A DNA stretch of 64,000 nt from Apostichopus japonicus (taxonomy: Eukaryota > Echinodermata > Holothuroidea > Aspidochirotida > Stichopodidae). Position 1 is the first letter of the stretch. The number at the start of each line of letters is the position of its first letter. The stretch is from the NCBI RefSeq assembly GCF_037975245.1, contig NC_092577.1, positions 9,275,013 to 9,339,012 on the forward strand, read 5' to 3'. Below, piece after piece: positions 36,721-50,900 of this stretch. A model generated the notes under the pieces. It was not told where the DNA came from. It saw nothing but the letters and a program-made list of their open reading frames with translations, and made no database searches. A program made the position numbers and the translations under genes.

Positions 36721-36746
36721 ATTGTAGTGCGCATGCGCGCTACAAT
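36721..36746. promoter_or_regulatory. 26-bp near-perfect palindrome with NRF1-like core
   Basis: Arms ATTGTAG and CTACAAT flank TGCGCATGCGCG. Only one base pair breaks the symmetry. GCGCATGCGC matches the NRF1 consensus known from animal promoters. About 170 bp downstream, CTGCACAG|GTAAAG (near 36908-36916) could be a leader-exon donor. No following coding exon was identified. Confidence 0.4.
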
Positions 36747-38443
36747 GTTGGGATTACTCGCTCGCTCAATCATATACATGGCTGGCTGGTGAATGCCAGC
36801 TCAACGTACATTCTTCGTAGTAATCTCAATATCACAGCTTGGCTACGCAGGAAACAATCCAGACCCAGATTTGCAAAGAGTTGTAGCGGCGAACAGTTAA
36901 TTCTGCACAGGTAAAGAAAATGAATCTCTTTTAGTAGCATACTTCTTCAAAACAATACGTAAAACACTCTACTTTGGTATCATTATTCACGAATTAAACA
37001 AGATATGTAACATTTGAAGGCATTTTAGTTAAAAACATCCTGCAAAAATGTTGCAAGCAACAAATGTATTTATCCGCAACTACTAGGTTTTATTTGGTAA
37101 TCTCGGGCACGAACATCTAGCCCGTAATGTCATGGCATTATATACTACAAAGTCAAAGTAAGTTTCCACAGCTAGCGGCTCCGTACGTATATTACGTGTT
37201 TTGATGACGACTACTACCTACATTGTATTCGTTATGAGTAATCGTGCATTAGGCCTTCGGTGTAAATCACTTTATGTTCGTTACATTTCGCTAACTAGGC
37301 GAGGATCATAGAAATTGAAGTAGGGAGAATGCCGCATTTGGGTAGCCAAAAATGTGGCAGTGGACTGTAGTTTTACAGATAATTTTAATAGGAAGCGATA
37401 GTAGAGGCAATTACATAAAAATCTAGTTACTTTACTAGTGTCGTATGTTCAGCTGCTTTATTGTTATTCACTGGACCCTGGGTATAGTTAGCTTATAGGC
37501 CCACGGCTGTTCTTTCGGATGCGATATAACTAAAGCCTAATTTTAAAAATGTTAACACCTCATTTTACATAAAAAAAAAGGTATCCCTAACGATAGATCC
37601 ACATGCCAGAATAACATTGGATGACGGTTATGATGTCCTGGGGTTATCACTAACAATTCATGAATAGGAAAATAAGCTACTACCTACTTTGCAACATATT
37701 CACATTAATCTGATAACTGCATGCACAGACTAATATGGAAGTATTACACAGAATTAATTGTGTGTGGGAAGAGGGTTGGGAGGAGGATGGGTTGCCTTTT
37801 CACGGCATTTTTTAGGGACAACTAGGCTATGTCACTATTTGAGTGGAGTACTAAAATAAAACAAGCTAGAACATTTGTTTGCATGTGCCTCTCAGATACC
37901 GGAAATGATACTTTCCAGATATTAAAAGTTGCACAAACACTCCGCTTACTCAGGTCATTATAGAGTCGAGAAAAAAATCAAAGTTGGTTTTAAAATCAGG
38001 AGTATAGTACTCACCACTCTGGTCGCCATAAAATGTCTCTGTTGTGTAAAGTACTCCTACTCTTTCAGTAAAAAACAACCGTTAATGAGCTTGGTTGTCC
38101 GGTTAATGTGTGATGGTTTTAGTTATAATTTTCTTCGTTTATATTGCAGTCGCATGCTAGCTAGAGTACTTTTTAAAAATATGGCCTAGCTTTGGTCTAC
38201 GTCAAAGGAAAAAAAAAAAAAAAACGTCGAACCGGCATATTACAGTTGTTCTAGTTGTTTGTAGATTTTATCACATATGCGGACTGGATGTAACATTTAC
38301 CTTTCATACACGACATCCGTATATGTGACTTATGCTGATTGGGTTTATCGAGTCTGTATCATATGCCGTTTATATGACTAGAATGAAACTTATCGATGCT
38401 GTTAGCTCCGGAATAGTATTTTGTTATTTGTTTTAGAAAAGCC
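36747..38443. other. No gene confirmed
   Basis: Non-coding by inspection. The frame at 37929-38189 has no recognisable domain. A run of about 14 A is at 38211-38224. A leader exon starting near the palindrome at 36721 is possible but unproven. Confidence 0.35.
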
Positions 38444-38480
38444 AATTTATTAGGGAGAAGATATTTCTCCCTAATAAATT
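38444..38480. repeat. Perfect 16-bp inverted repeat with 5-nt loop
   Basis: AATTTATTAGGGAGAA (38444-38459), loop GATAT, then TTCTCCCTAATAAATT (38465-38480). The arms match perfectly. It could be a foldback element remnant or form an RNA hairpin. It is too short for a typical animal pre-microRNA without further pairing, which I do not see. Confidence 0.8.
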
Positions 38481-41049
38481 TTCAAGCTGCCCTATAAAGT
38501 TGATCGGGACGCATCTAGAATATGTTCCTCTTTTACCAATGAGTAAAAAATACATCTTCGTTATCCATCTTTTTAAACCAGAATATTTATAGTGAAACAT
38601 CTTATCTTCAATCTGAAAAGATATATAGTCATATATCGTAATAATGATAATATCAACTAACTATGAAACAATTATACGATACCACGGGGTGCACTTCTTA
38701 TGATCTTTATATTTGTTTGTTGTGTAAACAGTGACTGTCATACAACGGTAGTAAAGTACGTTCTAAATTTAGTTTGTTTTGCAGGCTAAGTAAATAGCGA
38801 TAACTATAGGCAAGCTAGTTCCTGATTACGAAAGGTAGGTTAGATGTGAAAAAAATATGTTAATATAAATATAATAAGTTTAAGATAACGATAGATAGAT
38901 ACGAAAAGAAGGATATTCACATTAAGAAGAAGAAAAAAACAATTACAGAACGGGAAGCCCTGTTTGAAAAGTCCCCTTTTCTCATGTTCTGATATGTAAC
39001 AAGTGAAAAAATGTTTTCGTTTTATTTTCTGGAAATGACTGGATTATGCTGCTGGAAAACCTTTGTTGCTTTAATCATTATTCATCAAGTTACAATGGAT
39101 GACACTTTATTGATTTAAATTTTACTGTTAGCTGAAATTTGAGTTGAGTTTATCACATTCTTTTCAACAAGCCGATGATTTTTTAAATCAATTCACAATT
39201 TTTCGCTCAAGTCATTTGATTTTATTGTAACTCAAGTCACAAGTCAAGCATGATAAAGTAAAAGCTGTAAGCCTACTGAAAATCAACGACCAATGCTCAA
39301 TAAGGCATCTATGTCAAGTGTTGCGGTCCTGTGTTTGAATTTTTTTACTGAGCTCTTATTACAATGCTATGGAGAGAACTCTTTTCTACAGGGGTAGTCA
39401 TGTACACTGGGCAGCAACTAAACTTCAGTGTAAAACAATCACTTTTACTCTCTCTCAATACGAAAAAATAACGTTAATACGAAATCATGAAATTAACTAT
39501 TCTGTATTGAAACTAATCTTGTACCACAATGGAGGGCAGGGGAGGTGCAGAGGAGTAGCTATGAGAGGGGAATAAGCCCTCAAATATTTGTTTGCCTTCC
39601 TCTGAAAGAACCAAAACTGGAATGATAGAATTATACATTATATATGAAACATTATTGTCCAGGTTTCCTTTTTTCATGTTTGGGTTGGTTTTAGCTGTAC
39701 CAGGTGGCAACATCTGCTCCGACAAAGTACGAAATATAATTTGTAAGGGTATACGATGGCTCAGAAGGAACATTGATCACAGAAAATTATGTTAACAGAT
39801 GCTTTGTTGACTTTACTCTGCTTACCTCGACTTCCGACTGTCATTCCCGAAAAGAAAAATGACTTTACATGTTGAAATTGTGTGATTTATTTCTGATATT
39901 TGATTTTTTTATAGAACAATTTAGACTGATATCACAAATTTTCGACGCTTTATCGAAATTGAAACGTTTATCATAAAGTTTTGACGTTTATCTAGAAATG
40001 TTGACACCAAACGTAAAATGAGAATATGAATTAAATACAAATCGATCATTTGATTAAATTGCATTTTTTCGCTAACAAAGGATCCAGCCAAATGACACAG
40101 TAATGTCGCAAAGTACAATTGCAGATGAGTGTAGCTATTGTCGTCGACACTGAAGAATGTCACAAACTGCACGTCTTGATCTAACAAGTGAACTAAGGAA
40201 GAAGTGATAATGCACCCCTCATCTCCAGCCACCCTTTCCGGCTCACACACCTTCCTTTGACATTCAATGTATTCAGCCTGTCGGTGCAACGAATATCACC
40301 TTTAATGTGGGTTATTAATAATAAACGTCTCAAGAACACTCCGTCTTCCACGCCACCAAATTCCATGATACTAAACTACTGCGTGAACAGGGCTATGCGC
40401 TGCATGTTAGGAAAGATAGAAGAACAGAGACCGTTTATAACCATCACACCTCACCCCCTCCCATCACTAGTTATTTCACTAAACTTGAAGACATTACCAT
40501 GTGACAATCATCTCCCGTTTAAGTGATTACAGTTGTGATGTTACAGAGCACGTGACATGTCTCCATGCTGTGGGTCACATGTTTCATCTTACATCGAGTG
40601 GAATATAGGCTTACTGTGTACTATGGAAACTGTGTACAACTATTACATTGTATGCAAATACTAACAATATCAAACAATCAGTCAAGTCGTTGCAGGCCTA
40701 AGGAAGACGAGAGGGGTAAGTCAACAGGTGAAAAACAAACTGTTCTGTGAGAAATTTGGGAGCATCATACTGTTTGATGATAACAAAATAAACTCATAGG
40801 TAGCATGGATTAGATTTCAATTCTAACCAATACCCTACATACGGAGTAGTAGTACAACATACTTAGATTAATAGTGTTATCATAAACGCAATGTAAACCA
40901 GAACGTCACGTGACTTTGTAATTTCTCGCCAGTATGAGAAGAAACTATAGATGCAATGTTTTCTAACGAGCTGAATTGCTGATCGGAAATGACAAGTCTT
41001 GCAGAATTGAGTAATGCGTACCTATGCAAAGAGGGTCGAAGGTCAAACA
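38481..41049. other. No gene confirmed
   Basis: One minus-strand frame (40289-39921) starts with residues of coding-like composition (EYIECQRKVCEPERVAGDEG...) but matches no family I know and lacks convincing splice context. The rest is AT-rich DNA. Confidence 0.35.
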
Positions 41050-41710
41050 AACTTCACTTCTGCATACTTAGACTTATTCTGACTGTAAACAACAATTGAT
41101 ATCCAACAACCTTTGACCTCCATGAAAAACAAAAGGAACCATCTGCTAACCAAGGGCTACCAACAAACAGAGTTTGAAGTTCAAGTAACATTCACTTCTT
41201 GAGATATCCTGTTTACAATGTTTGCAGCATTTGATCTCTGGTGACCTAAATCCCCTTTGACCTCCATGAAAAGAATAAAGAACATCTAATCACTAAGAAC
41301 TACCAACATACTAAGTTTATGGTTCAAGCAACTTTCAATTTCTCAGATATCGTGTTTACATGGTTTACAGCCTTTGACCTATAATGACACCAAATTGCCT
41401 TTGATCTCCATAAAAAACAATAGAGATGAGTTGCTATTCTTCTAGGTCAATAAACAGTCTAAGTTCAATCATTTTTCACTTCTTGAGATACACTGTTAAC
41501 AATTTTGTTCGCCTATGATCTCCGGTGATCTCTCAATGAACATCTACTTACTAAGGGCTACCCACACACCAAGTTTGAAGTTCAAGCATCTTTGATTTCT
41601 TAAGATGTTGTGTTTACGAGCCAAAGTGTCACATACACACACACACACACACACATACACATCACGTCATCACCATCGCATAGATACCTTCGGCCTTCGG
41701 CAAGGAATGA
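41050..41710. repeat. Dispersed repeat with internal units of about 120-130 bp and CA tail
   Basis: TTTGACCTCCATGAAAA, CTACCAACA-AC-AAGTTT, GTTCAAG-AAC-TTCA-TTCT and GAGATATC-TGTTTACA recur four to five times with divergence. A (CA)n run follows (about 41632-41660), and then CTTCGGCCTTCGGCAAGGAATGAAAA. This layout is common to a dispersed marine-invertebrate repeat. I cannot name the family. Confidence 0.65.
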
Positions 41711-42514
41711 AAAACTACAAGAACTCACAAATTTAAGTTCAGTTGGATTATATTTTACATAAAGCTTAGTTATGCAACTACCTGTATAAATGAACAACGG
41801 AAACTGGCTGGGAATGATAAACAAACGAAAAGAGGATTTAAGTTTAAACTGTTACACACAAATAATCAGCATCTCATGAATAATTATACATAAACATGAA
41901 AGAGTATCGATACATAATTAGCCTTAACAAACCATCCTTGAAATTCATTGTATTTTCAGTTAATTACGTTTCATATTACCTTTCACGTTAATTTTTCTGT
42001 ATATAAAGGCGAATATGAATTGAGAAGGTTGGGCCTACAAAGTATACAGTCTCTGGCCATATACACCATTCATTGTGCATTAATATATTTATCACTCAAC
42101 CGCTTGAGGAAGCATTGTTTATAACACAACCACCGTTCTTTTTATTACAAAGACCAACATTGTACTACAGCAGTATTGATAGAATTAAAAATACAACCAT
42201 ATATAGTAATGCAGAAAATATGACGGTGAAATATGACCAGAAAAGAACATAGAAAACTATAAACAGAAACAAAGAATATGATAATAATGCTGATGTAGGG
42301 TTAACGGAAATCAACGGCTAAGATTCAATGCACAAGGCATCTCGTAAGTTTGCAAAATGATGCTGGTCCGGTGTATGGCAAGCATCGTAGGGCTTCAGTT
42401 ACAATATTATTGAAGATATGTTTCACAAATGTATTCTTGTGGATTGGACATAACAAATTGACATAACTAATATTATGACATCACATGCATGATCCCCTGA
42501 CCTGAACTGACCCA

Positions 42515-42670
42515 CTCAACCCATTATACATACCATGTATGCCAATCCACCCATTATGCATACCATGTATGCCAAACTACCCATTATACATACCATATAT
42601 GCCAATCAACCCATTATAAATACCACGTATGCCAATTAACCCATTATACATATCATGTATGCCAATCAAC
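42515..42670. repeat. Short 30-bp minisatellite array (array 1)
   Basis: Five units of the type CATTATACATACCATGTATG CCAATCAACC, separated from the long array by 42670-42950. Confidence 0.88.
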
Positions 42671-42905
42671 CCATTTTACAGCGTAACTACATTACTCACA
42701 TGCACATATTAGCAAAAATTTTGTACACGTCATGCCACCCTGCCAACATTTCACTCCTCCCCCCTAATTAGCAGAGAAAAAAAGAGATAGTAAATTAGTT
42801 TTTAGATTTTATGGTTAATTTAAATAATATAGCACATTTAAGTAACTAGTCAGCAAACTATCATAGCATATTCTGACAACAAAATATGGAATACTGTTAC
42901 ATTTA
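42670..42905. repeat. Right flank of array 1, duplicated at 53590-53840
   Basis: CATTACTCACATGCACATATTAGC, CATGCCACCCTGCCAACA, AGAGATAG and GATTTTATGGTTAA-ATAAATAATATAGCACATTTAAGTA, and TCATAGCA-ATTCTGACAAC, recur in order after the long array. Confidence 0.85.
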
Positions 42906-42949
42906 GAAGATTGAAGATTCAATGCACAAGGCATCTCTTAAGTTTGCAA

Positions 42950-45900
42950 ACCACCCATTATACGTGCCACGTATGCAAATCAACCCATTATACATACCAC
43001 AAGTGACAATCAACCCATTACACATACCATGTATGCCAATCAACCCATTATAAATACCATGTATGGCAATCGACCCTTCATACATACCATGTATGCCAAT
43101 CAACCTATCACACATACCATGTATGCCAATCAACTCATTATGCATGTAAATGCCAATCACCCACCATACATACCATGTATGCCAATCAACCCATTATACT
43201 GTACATACCATGTATGCCAATCAACCCATTTTACTGTACATACCATGTATGCCAATCAACCCATTATACTGTACATACCATGTATGCCAATCACCCATTA
43301 TAAATACCATGTATGCCAATCAACCCATTACACATACCATGTATGCCAATCAACCCATTATACATACCAGGTATGCCAATCAATCCTTCATACATACCAT
43401 GTATGCCAATCAATCTATCACACATACCATGTTTGCCAATCAACCCATTATACATGTAAATGCCAATCACCCACTATACATACCATGTATGCCAATCCAC
43501 CCATTATACATACCATGTATACCATTCACCCATTATAAATACCGTGAATGCCAATCCACCCATTATACATACCATGTATGCCAATCACCCACTATACATA
43601 CCACATATGCCAATCCACCCATTATACATGTAAATGCCAATCACCCACTATACACATCATGTATGCCAATCAACCCATTATACATACCATGTATGCCAAT
43701 AAACTCATTATACATACCATGTATGCCAATCCACCCATTATACCTACCATGTATGCCAATCAACCCATTATACATACCGTGTATGCCAATCAAAACATCA
43801 TACATACCATATATGCCAATCAACCCATTATACATACCACGTATGCCGATCAACCCATTTTACATACCATGTATGCCAATCACCCATTATAAATACCATG
43901 TATGCCAATCAAGCATTATAAATACCATGTATGCCAATCAACCCATTATACATACCATGTATGCCAATCGACCCACTATACAGACCATGCCAATCAACCC
44001 GTTATACATACCATGTATGCCAATCAACCCTTCATACATACCATGTATGCCAATCAATCTATCACACATACCATGTATGCCAATCAACCCATTATACATG
44101 TATGCCAATCAACCCATCATACATACCACGTATGCCAATCCACCCATTATACATACCATGTATGCCAATCAACCTATTATACATGTATGCCAATCAACCT
44201 ATTATACATACCATGTATGCCAATCAACCCATTTTACACATACCATGTATTCCAATCCACCCATTAAACCTACCATGTATGCCAATCAACCCATTATACA
44301 TACCGTGTATGCCAATCAAAACATCATACATACCATGTATGCCAATCAACCCATCATACATACCATGTATGCCGATCAACCCATTTTACATACCATGTAT
44401 GCCAATAATCCATTATAAATACCATGTATGCCAATCAAGCATTATAAATACCATGTATGCCAATCAACCCATTATACATACCATGTATGCCAATCAACCC
44501 TTCATACATACCATGTATGCCAATCAATCTATCACACATACCATGTTTGCCAATCAACCCATTATACATGTAAATGCCAATCACCCACTATACATACCAT
44601 GTATGCCAATCAACCCATTATACATACCATGTATACCATTCACCCAGTATAAATACCATGTATGCCAATCCACCCATTATACATACCATGTATGCCAATC
44701 AACCCACTATACATACCACATATGCAAATCAACCCATTATACATGTAAATGCCAATCACCCACTATACATACCATGTATGCCAATCAACCCATTAAACAT
44801 ACCATGTATGCCAATAAACTCATTATACATACCATGTATGCCAATCCACCCATTATACCTACCATGTATGCCAATCAACCCATTATACATACCGTGTATG
44901 ACAATCAAAACATCATACATACCATGTATGCCAATCAACCCATCATACATACCACGTATGCCGATCAACCCATTTTCCATACCATGTATGCCAATCACCC
45001 ATTATAAATACCATGTATGCCAATCAAGCATTATAAATACCATGTATGCCAATCAACCCATTATACATACCATGTATGCCAATCGACCCACTATACATAC
45101 CATGCCAATCAACGCATTATACATACCATGTATGCCAATCAACCCTTCATACATACCATGTATGCCAATCAACCTATCACACATACCATGTATGCCAATC
45201 AACCCATTATACATGTATGCCAATCAACCCATCATACATACCACGTATGCCAATCCACCCATTTTACATACCATGTATGCCAATCACCCATTATAAATAC
45301 CATGTATGCCAATCACCCATTATAAATACCATGTATGCCAATCAACCCATTATACATACCATGTATGCCAATCGACCCACTATACATACCATGTATGCCA
45401 ATCAACCCTTCATACAGACCATGTATGCCAATCAACCCATTATACATGCCATGTATGCCAATAAACTCATTACACATACCATGTATGCCAATCCACCCAG
45501 TATACCTACCATGCATGCCAATCAACCCATTATACATACCGTGTATGCCAATAAAAACATCATACATACCATGTATGCCAATCAACCCATCATACATACC
45601 ACATATGCCGATCAACCCATTTTACATACCATGTATGCCAATCACCCATTATAAATACCATGTAAGCCAATCAAGCATTATAAATACCATGTATTCCAAT
45701 CAACCCATTATACATACCATGTATGCCAATCGACCCACTATACATACCATGCCAATCAACCCATTATACATACCATGTATGCCAATCAACCCTTCATACA
45801 GACCATGTATGCCAATCCACCCATTATACATACCATGTATGCCAATCAACCTATTATACATGTATGCCAATCAACCCTTCATACATACCATGTTTGCCAA

Positions 45901-47991
45901 TCAACCCTTCATACATACCATGTTTGCCAATCAACCCATTATACATGTAAATGCCAATCGACCCACTATACATACCCTGTATGCCAATCAACCCATTATA
46001 CATGTAAATGCCAATCGACCCACTATACATACCCTGTATGCCAATCAACCCATTATACCTATCATGTATGCCAATCAACCCATTATACATACCGTGTATG
46101 CCAATCAAAACATCATACATACCATGTATGCCAATCAACCCATCATACATACCATGTATGCCGATCAACCCATTTTACATACCATGTATGCCAATCACCC
46201 ATTATAAATACCATGTATGCCAATCAAGCATTATAAATACCATGTATGCCAATCAACCCATTATACATACCATGTATGCCAATCGACCCACTATATATAC
46301 CATGCCAATCAACCCATTATACATACCATGTATGCCAATCAACCCTTCATACATACCATGTATGTCAATCAACCAATCACACATACCATGTATGCCAATC
46401 AACCCATTATACATGTATGCCAATCAACCCATCATACATACCAAGTATGCCAATCCACCCATTTTACATACCATGTATGCCAATCACCCATTATAAATAC
46501 CATGTATGCCAATCACCCATTATAAATACCATGTATGCCAATCAACCCATTATACATACCATGTATGCCAATCGACCCACTATACATACCATGTATGCCA
46601 ATCCACCCACTATACATACCATGCCAATCAACCCATTATACATACCATGTATGCCAATCAACCCTTCATACAGACCATGTATGCCAATCCACCCATTATA
46701 CATACCATGTATGCCAATCAACCTATTATACATGTATGCCAATCAACCCTTCATACATACCATGTATGCCAATCAACCCATTACACATACCATGTTTGCC
46801 AATCAACCCATTATACATGTAAATGCCAATCACCCACTATACATACCATGTATGCCAATCAACCCATTATACATACCATGTATGCCAATAAACTCATTAT
46901 ACATACCATGTATGCCAATCCACCCATTATACCTACCATGTATGCCAATCAACCCAGTATACATACCGTGTATGCCAATCAAAACATCATACATACCATG
47001 TATGCCAATCAACCCATCATACATACCACGTATGCCGATCAACCCATGTTACATACCATGTATGCCAATCACCCATTATAAATACCATGTATGCCAATCA
47101 AGCATTATACATACCATGTATGCCAATCCACCCATTATACCTACCATGTATGCCAATCAACCCAGTATACATACCGTGTATGCCAATCAAAACATCATAC
47201 ATACCATGTATGCCAATCAACCCATCATACATACCACGTATGCCGATCAACCCATGTTACATACCATGTATGCCAATCACCCATTATAAATACCATGTAT
47301 GCCAATCAAGCATTATACATACCATGTATGCCAATCAACCCTTCATACATCCCATGTATGCCAATCAACCTATCACACATACCATGTATGCCAATCAACC
47401 CATTATACATGTATGCCAATCAACCCATCATACATACCACGTATGCCAATCCACCCATTTTACATACCATGTATGCCAATCACCCATTATAAATACCATG
47501 TATGTCAATCACCCATTATAAAAACCATGTATGCAAATCAACCCATTATACATACCATGTATTCCAATCGACCCACTATACATACCATGTATGCCAATCC
47601 ACCCACTATACATACCATGCCAATCAACCCATCATGCATACCATGTATGCCAATCCACCCATTATACATACCATGTATGCCAATCAACCTATTATACATG
47701 TATGCCAATCAACCCATTATACATACCATGTATGCCAATCAACCCTTCATACAGACCATGTATGCCAATCAATCTATCACACATACCATGTTTGCCAATC
47801 AACCCATTATACATGTAAATGCCAATCACCCACTATACATACCATGTATGCCAATCAACCCATTATACATACCATGTATACCATTCACCCATTATAAATA
47901 CCATGTATGCCAATCAACCCATCATACATACCACGTATGCCGATTAACCCATTTTACATACCATGTATGCCAATCACCCATTATAAATACC
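42950..47991. repeat. Long 30-bp minisatellite, left segment (array 2)
   Basis: The unit is the 30-mer of array 1. Many 29-bp variants lack one C (CAATCACCCATTA), and some units are truncated (ACCATGCCAATCAACC). Since 30 is divisible by 3 and the unit has no plus-strand stop, frames are open on the plus strand as ten-residue repeats such as MYANQPIIHT, and length variants switch between them. I do not regard these as proteins. Blocks such as CAATCAAAACATCATACATA...CCGATCAACCCATTTT recur every 0.2-0.9 kb, showing higher-order duplication. Confidence 0.92.
47982..47991. repeat. Target site duplication, left copy
   Basis: TATAAATACC, identical to 51431-51440, directly next to the 3' end of the minus-strand LINE. 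The word also belongs to the host minisatellite, so chance resemblance is possible, but the position fits exactly. Confidence 0.7.
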
Positions 47992-50900
47992 TCCTCACCT
48001 CACCTATCCCGGAGTCTGGTAGACCGTAGGGGCGCCACAGATGCCCTCCCAACTATTTCTTTCCATTTGTTCCTGTTCTCGGCCTCTCGAAGGGCATCAG
48101 GCAGTTTATAGGCCCGTCCACTCTGGGATGTTGTCCTCCCATCTTTTCCTCTGTCTGCCTCTCCTTCTTCCTCCTGGTACCGTGCCCTGCAGTATCGTCT
48201 TAGCCAGTCCTGTAGATCTTGTGACATGGCCAAACCATCTCAATTTGCGTTTTTTTCACAATGGTGAGGAGGTCATCGTAGGGCCCGATAGCCTGGGCAA
48301 TTCTATTCCTCACTTCTTGATTTGAGATGTGGTCCCTGTAGGATATGTTGAGGAGTCTGCGGAAACATCTCATTTCTACAGCTTGTATCCTCCTTTCGAT
48401 GTCTGCTGTCAGGGTCCATGACTCACAGGCGTAGAGGAATATGGAGGTGACAAGGGAGCGCATCAGTCGGATCTTCGACCGGAGGGTGATGTTCCTGTCC
48501 TTCCAAATTAGCTTCAGTTTCGTTACTGCTGATGTTGTCTGTGCAATCCTGGAGAGTATTTCTGGCCCTGAACCTTCATCTGTTACTATTGCTCCCAGGT
48601 ACTTGAAGCTCTGAACCGTTTCCAGCTTTTCGCCATTGGCCCTGATGTCTACGTTGATACCATCGCTGCTATTGGTCATCAGCTAGGTTTTTTGTGCATT
48701 GATCTCCATCCCGTAGGCTGCCGAGGTCTTGTCGAGGCGTTCCACCAGACTGGAGAGCTCTTCTTCTTTTCCTGCAAGGGCATCAATGTCGTCGGCAAAA
48801 CGTAAGTTGTTACATGTTCTGCCACCGATGCTCACTGTCCCTTCATGCATATCTAGGGCATCCGACATGATTTTCTCGAGGAAAACGTTGAAGAGAATAG
48901 GTGAGAGCAAGCAACCTTGCCGGACTCCGACTGTTGTCCTGAACCACTCCCCTACTGCACCATTGAAGATGACTGCGCTGGTGGCTTTGTCATAAAGCTG
49001 TTGGATCACTCTGGTGAGGTTGACATTGAAGTTGTAGTGTCTCATAGTTGCCCATAGATCCGCATGCCAGACTCTATCGAAAGCCTTTTTGAAATCTATA
49101 AAGACATGGTAGAGGTCTTGCTGGTGTTGTAGGTAACGTTCGCACAGTATTCTGAGATTGAAGATCTGCTCTGTCGTGCTGCGACCAGCTCTAAATCCAG
49201 CCTGCTCCTCCGCAATGATTGCTTCTGCTTGTGGTTTCAGTCGGTTCAGCAAGATGTTTAGCATTACTTTACTCGGGTGACAGATGAGGCTGATTTTGCG
49301 ATAGTTCTGGCACTGTTGCAAATTGCCTTTCTTTGGAAGGGTGATGACCAAAGACTGTGTCCATGGTGTGGGCCAGTTTCCTGTCTGCCAGATCTTTTTG
49401 CAGATTGTGTGTAGTGTGTTGATGACAGCTTCTCCCCCTGCTTGAATCAGCTCTGCTGGGATGTTATCCACTCCTGCTGACTTGCCCCTTTTCAGTGATC
49501 TAACAGCTGCTTCTACTTCCTCCCTAAGGATAGGGTGATTGTCAGTGTTAGTGGCAGGTGGGACATCGAGTAACTCCTGGTCTACATCAGCTATGTGGTT
49601 GTACAGCTCCGAACAGTACTCGGTCCATCTTTTAAGAATGTCCTGTTCTTCTGTAAGACAGTTCCCTTCCTTGTCCTGTATGGTGGTGGCTCTACCCTGC
49701 TTTGTGCTGGTCAGGTCTTTTACCAGTTGGTAGGCTTTCTTGCTATTATTGCTCGACAAGTTCTCCTCTAAGTCTTGACATTGTTGTTCGATCCATGACT
49801 CCTTTGCGTTTCTCATACCCCTCTTTATTTCCTGGTTGACCAATTTATACTGATTGGCTCCCTCAGTCTCATTTCTCTTCTTCTTTAGCTCCCTACGTTT
49901 GACGCACAGATTGAGGATATCATCTGAAACCCATGGCTTTTTCACTCGACGTTGTTTGCCAAGAATGTCGCTGGCCGTTTCCATAATTGCTGAGTTGAAA
50001 GTGTCGGTCATTACATTCACGTCTGTTTCTTCAGAGTCAAGCAGATTGAGCGGTGCAAATTTTCCCTCGATCATGGCTTGGAACGCTTCGATGACATTTG
50101 GGTCCCTAAGCTTCTCGAGGTCGAACTTCATCCTAGTGGGTCCCTGTTTCTTGATCTTCTTCAGTTTGAGCCGGAGGATCATCAAAACTAGGTCGTGGTC
50201 ACTTCCGATATCGGCTCCTGGGAAGCTACGAGTCCTTGTGATGTTTGCACTGGACTGGAAACGCTGTCTAATCATGATATAGTCTATTTGGTTGTGCGTG
50301 ACTCCATTTGGGCTGTGCCAGGTCCATCTCCTCGATGCTTTATGTGGCCCAAATGTGTTTACCAGTTTCAGGTTATTATAGCTGGCAAATTCCAGCAGTC
50401 GGTAGCCCCTTTCGTTTGTGACTTTGTTGGAGTAGCGACCACATATCCCCCTCCAGTCTTTGCATGCATCCTCCCCCACTTTGGCATTCCAATCACCCTG
50501 CACGATGAGAATGTCTTTCCTTGGTGTTTGGTCCACTACTTCCTGCAAGTGATCGTAGAAATCCTCGATCTCCTCGTCCGTATAGCTGGAAGTTGGGGCA
50601 TAGCCTTGAATGATGGTGATGTTGAATGGCGCTGCCCTCAGACGTATAGTGATGAGCCGGCTAGAAATTGGCCGACATCTCATGACCGTGTTTGTGATAT
50701 CTTTATGGACTAGGAACCCGACACCCTGTTCATGTTTGTCGTCTCTGCCGCTGAAGTACAGCTTGTGACCTTCAAGGGTGGATATTACTCCAGTTTCCTT
50801 CCAGCGGACCTCGCATAGTCCAAGAATGTTCCAGCGGTATCTGTCCAGTTCGTGAGACAATTCTTCCAGTTTACCTGTCGGTCTCAATGTTCTCACATTC

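Noticed and set aside
39921-40289. 122-codon minus-strand frame as a gene
   Set aside because: The first half looks somewhat coding, but there is no family match and no convincing borders, so it was left unassigned.
42950-47991. CRISPR-like array of regular repeats
   Set aside because: The repeats are head-to-tail with no unique spacers, and the genome is eukaryotic.
48729-50713. Plus-strand frames of 60-170 codons inside the LINE
   Set aside because: They are antisense shadows of the endonuclease-reverse transcriptase frame.
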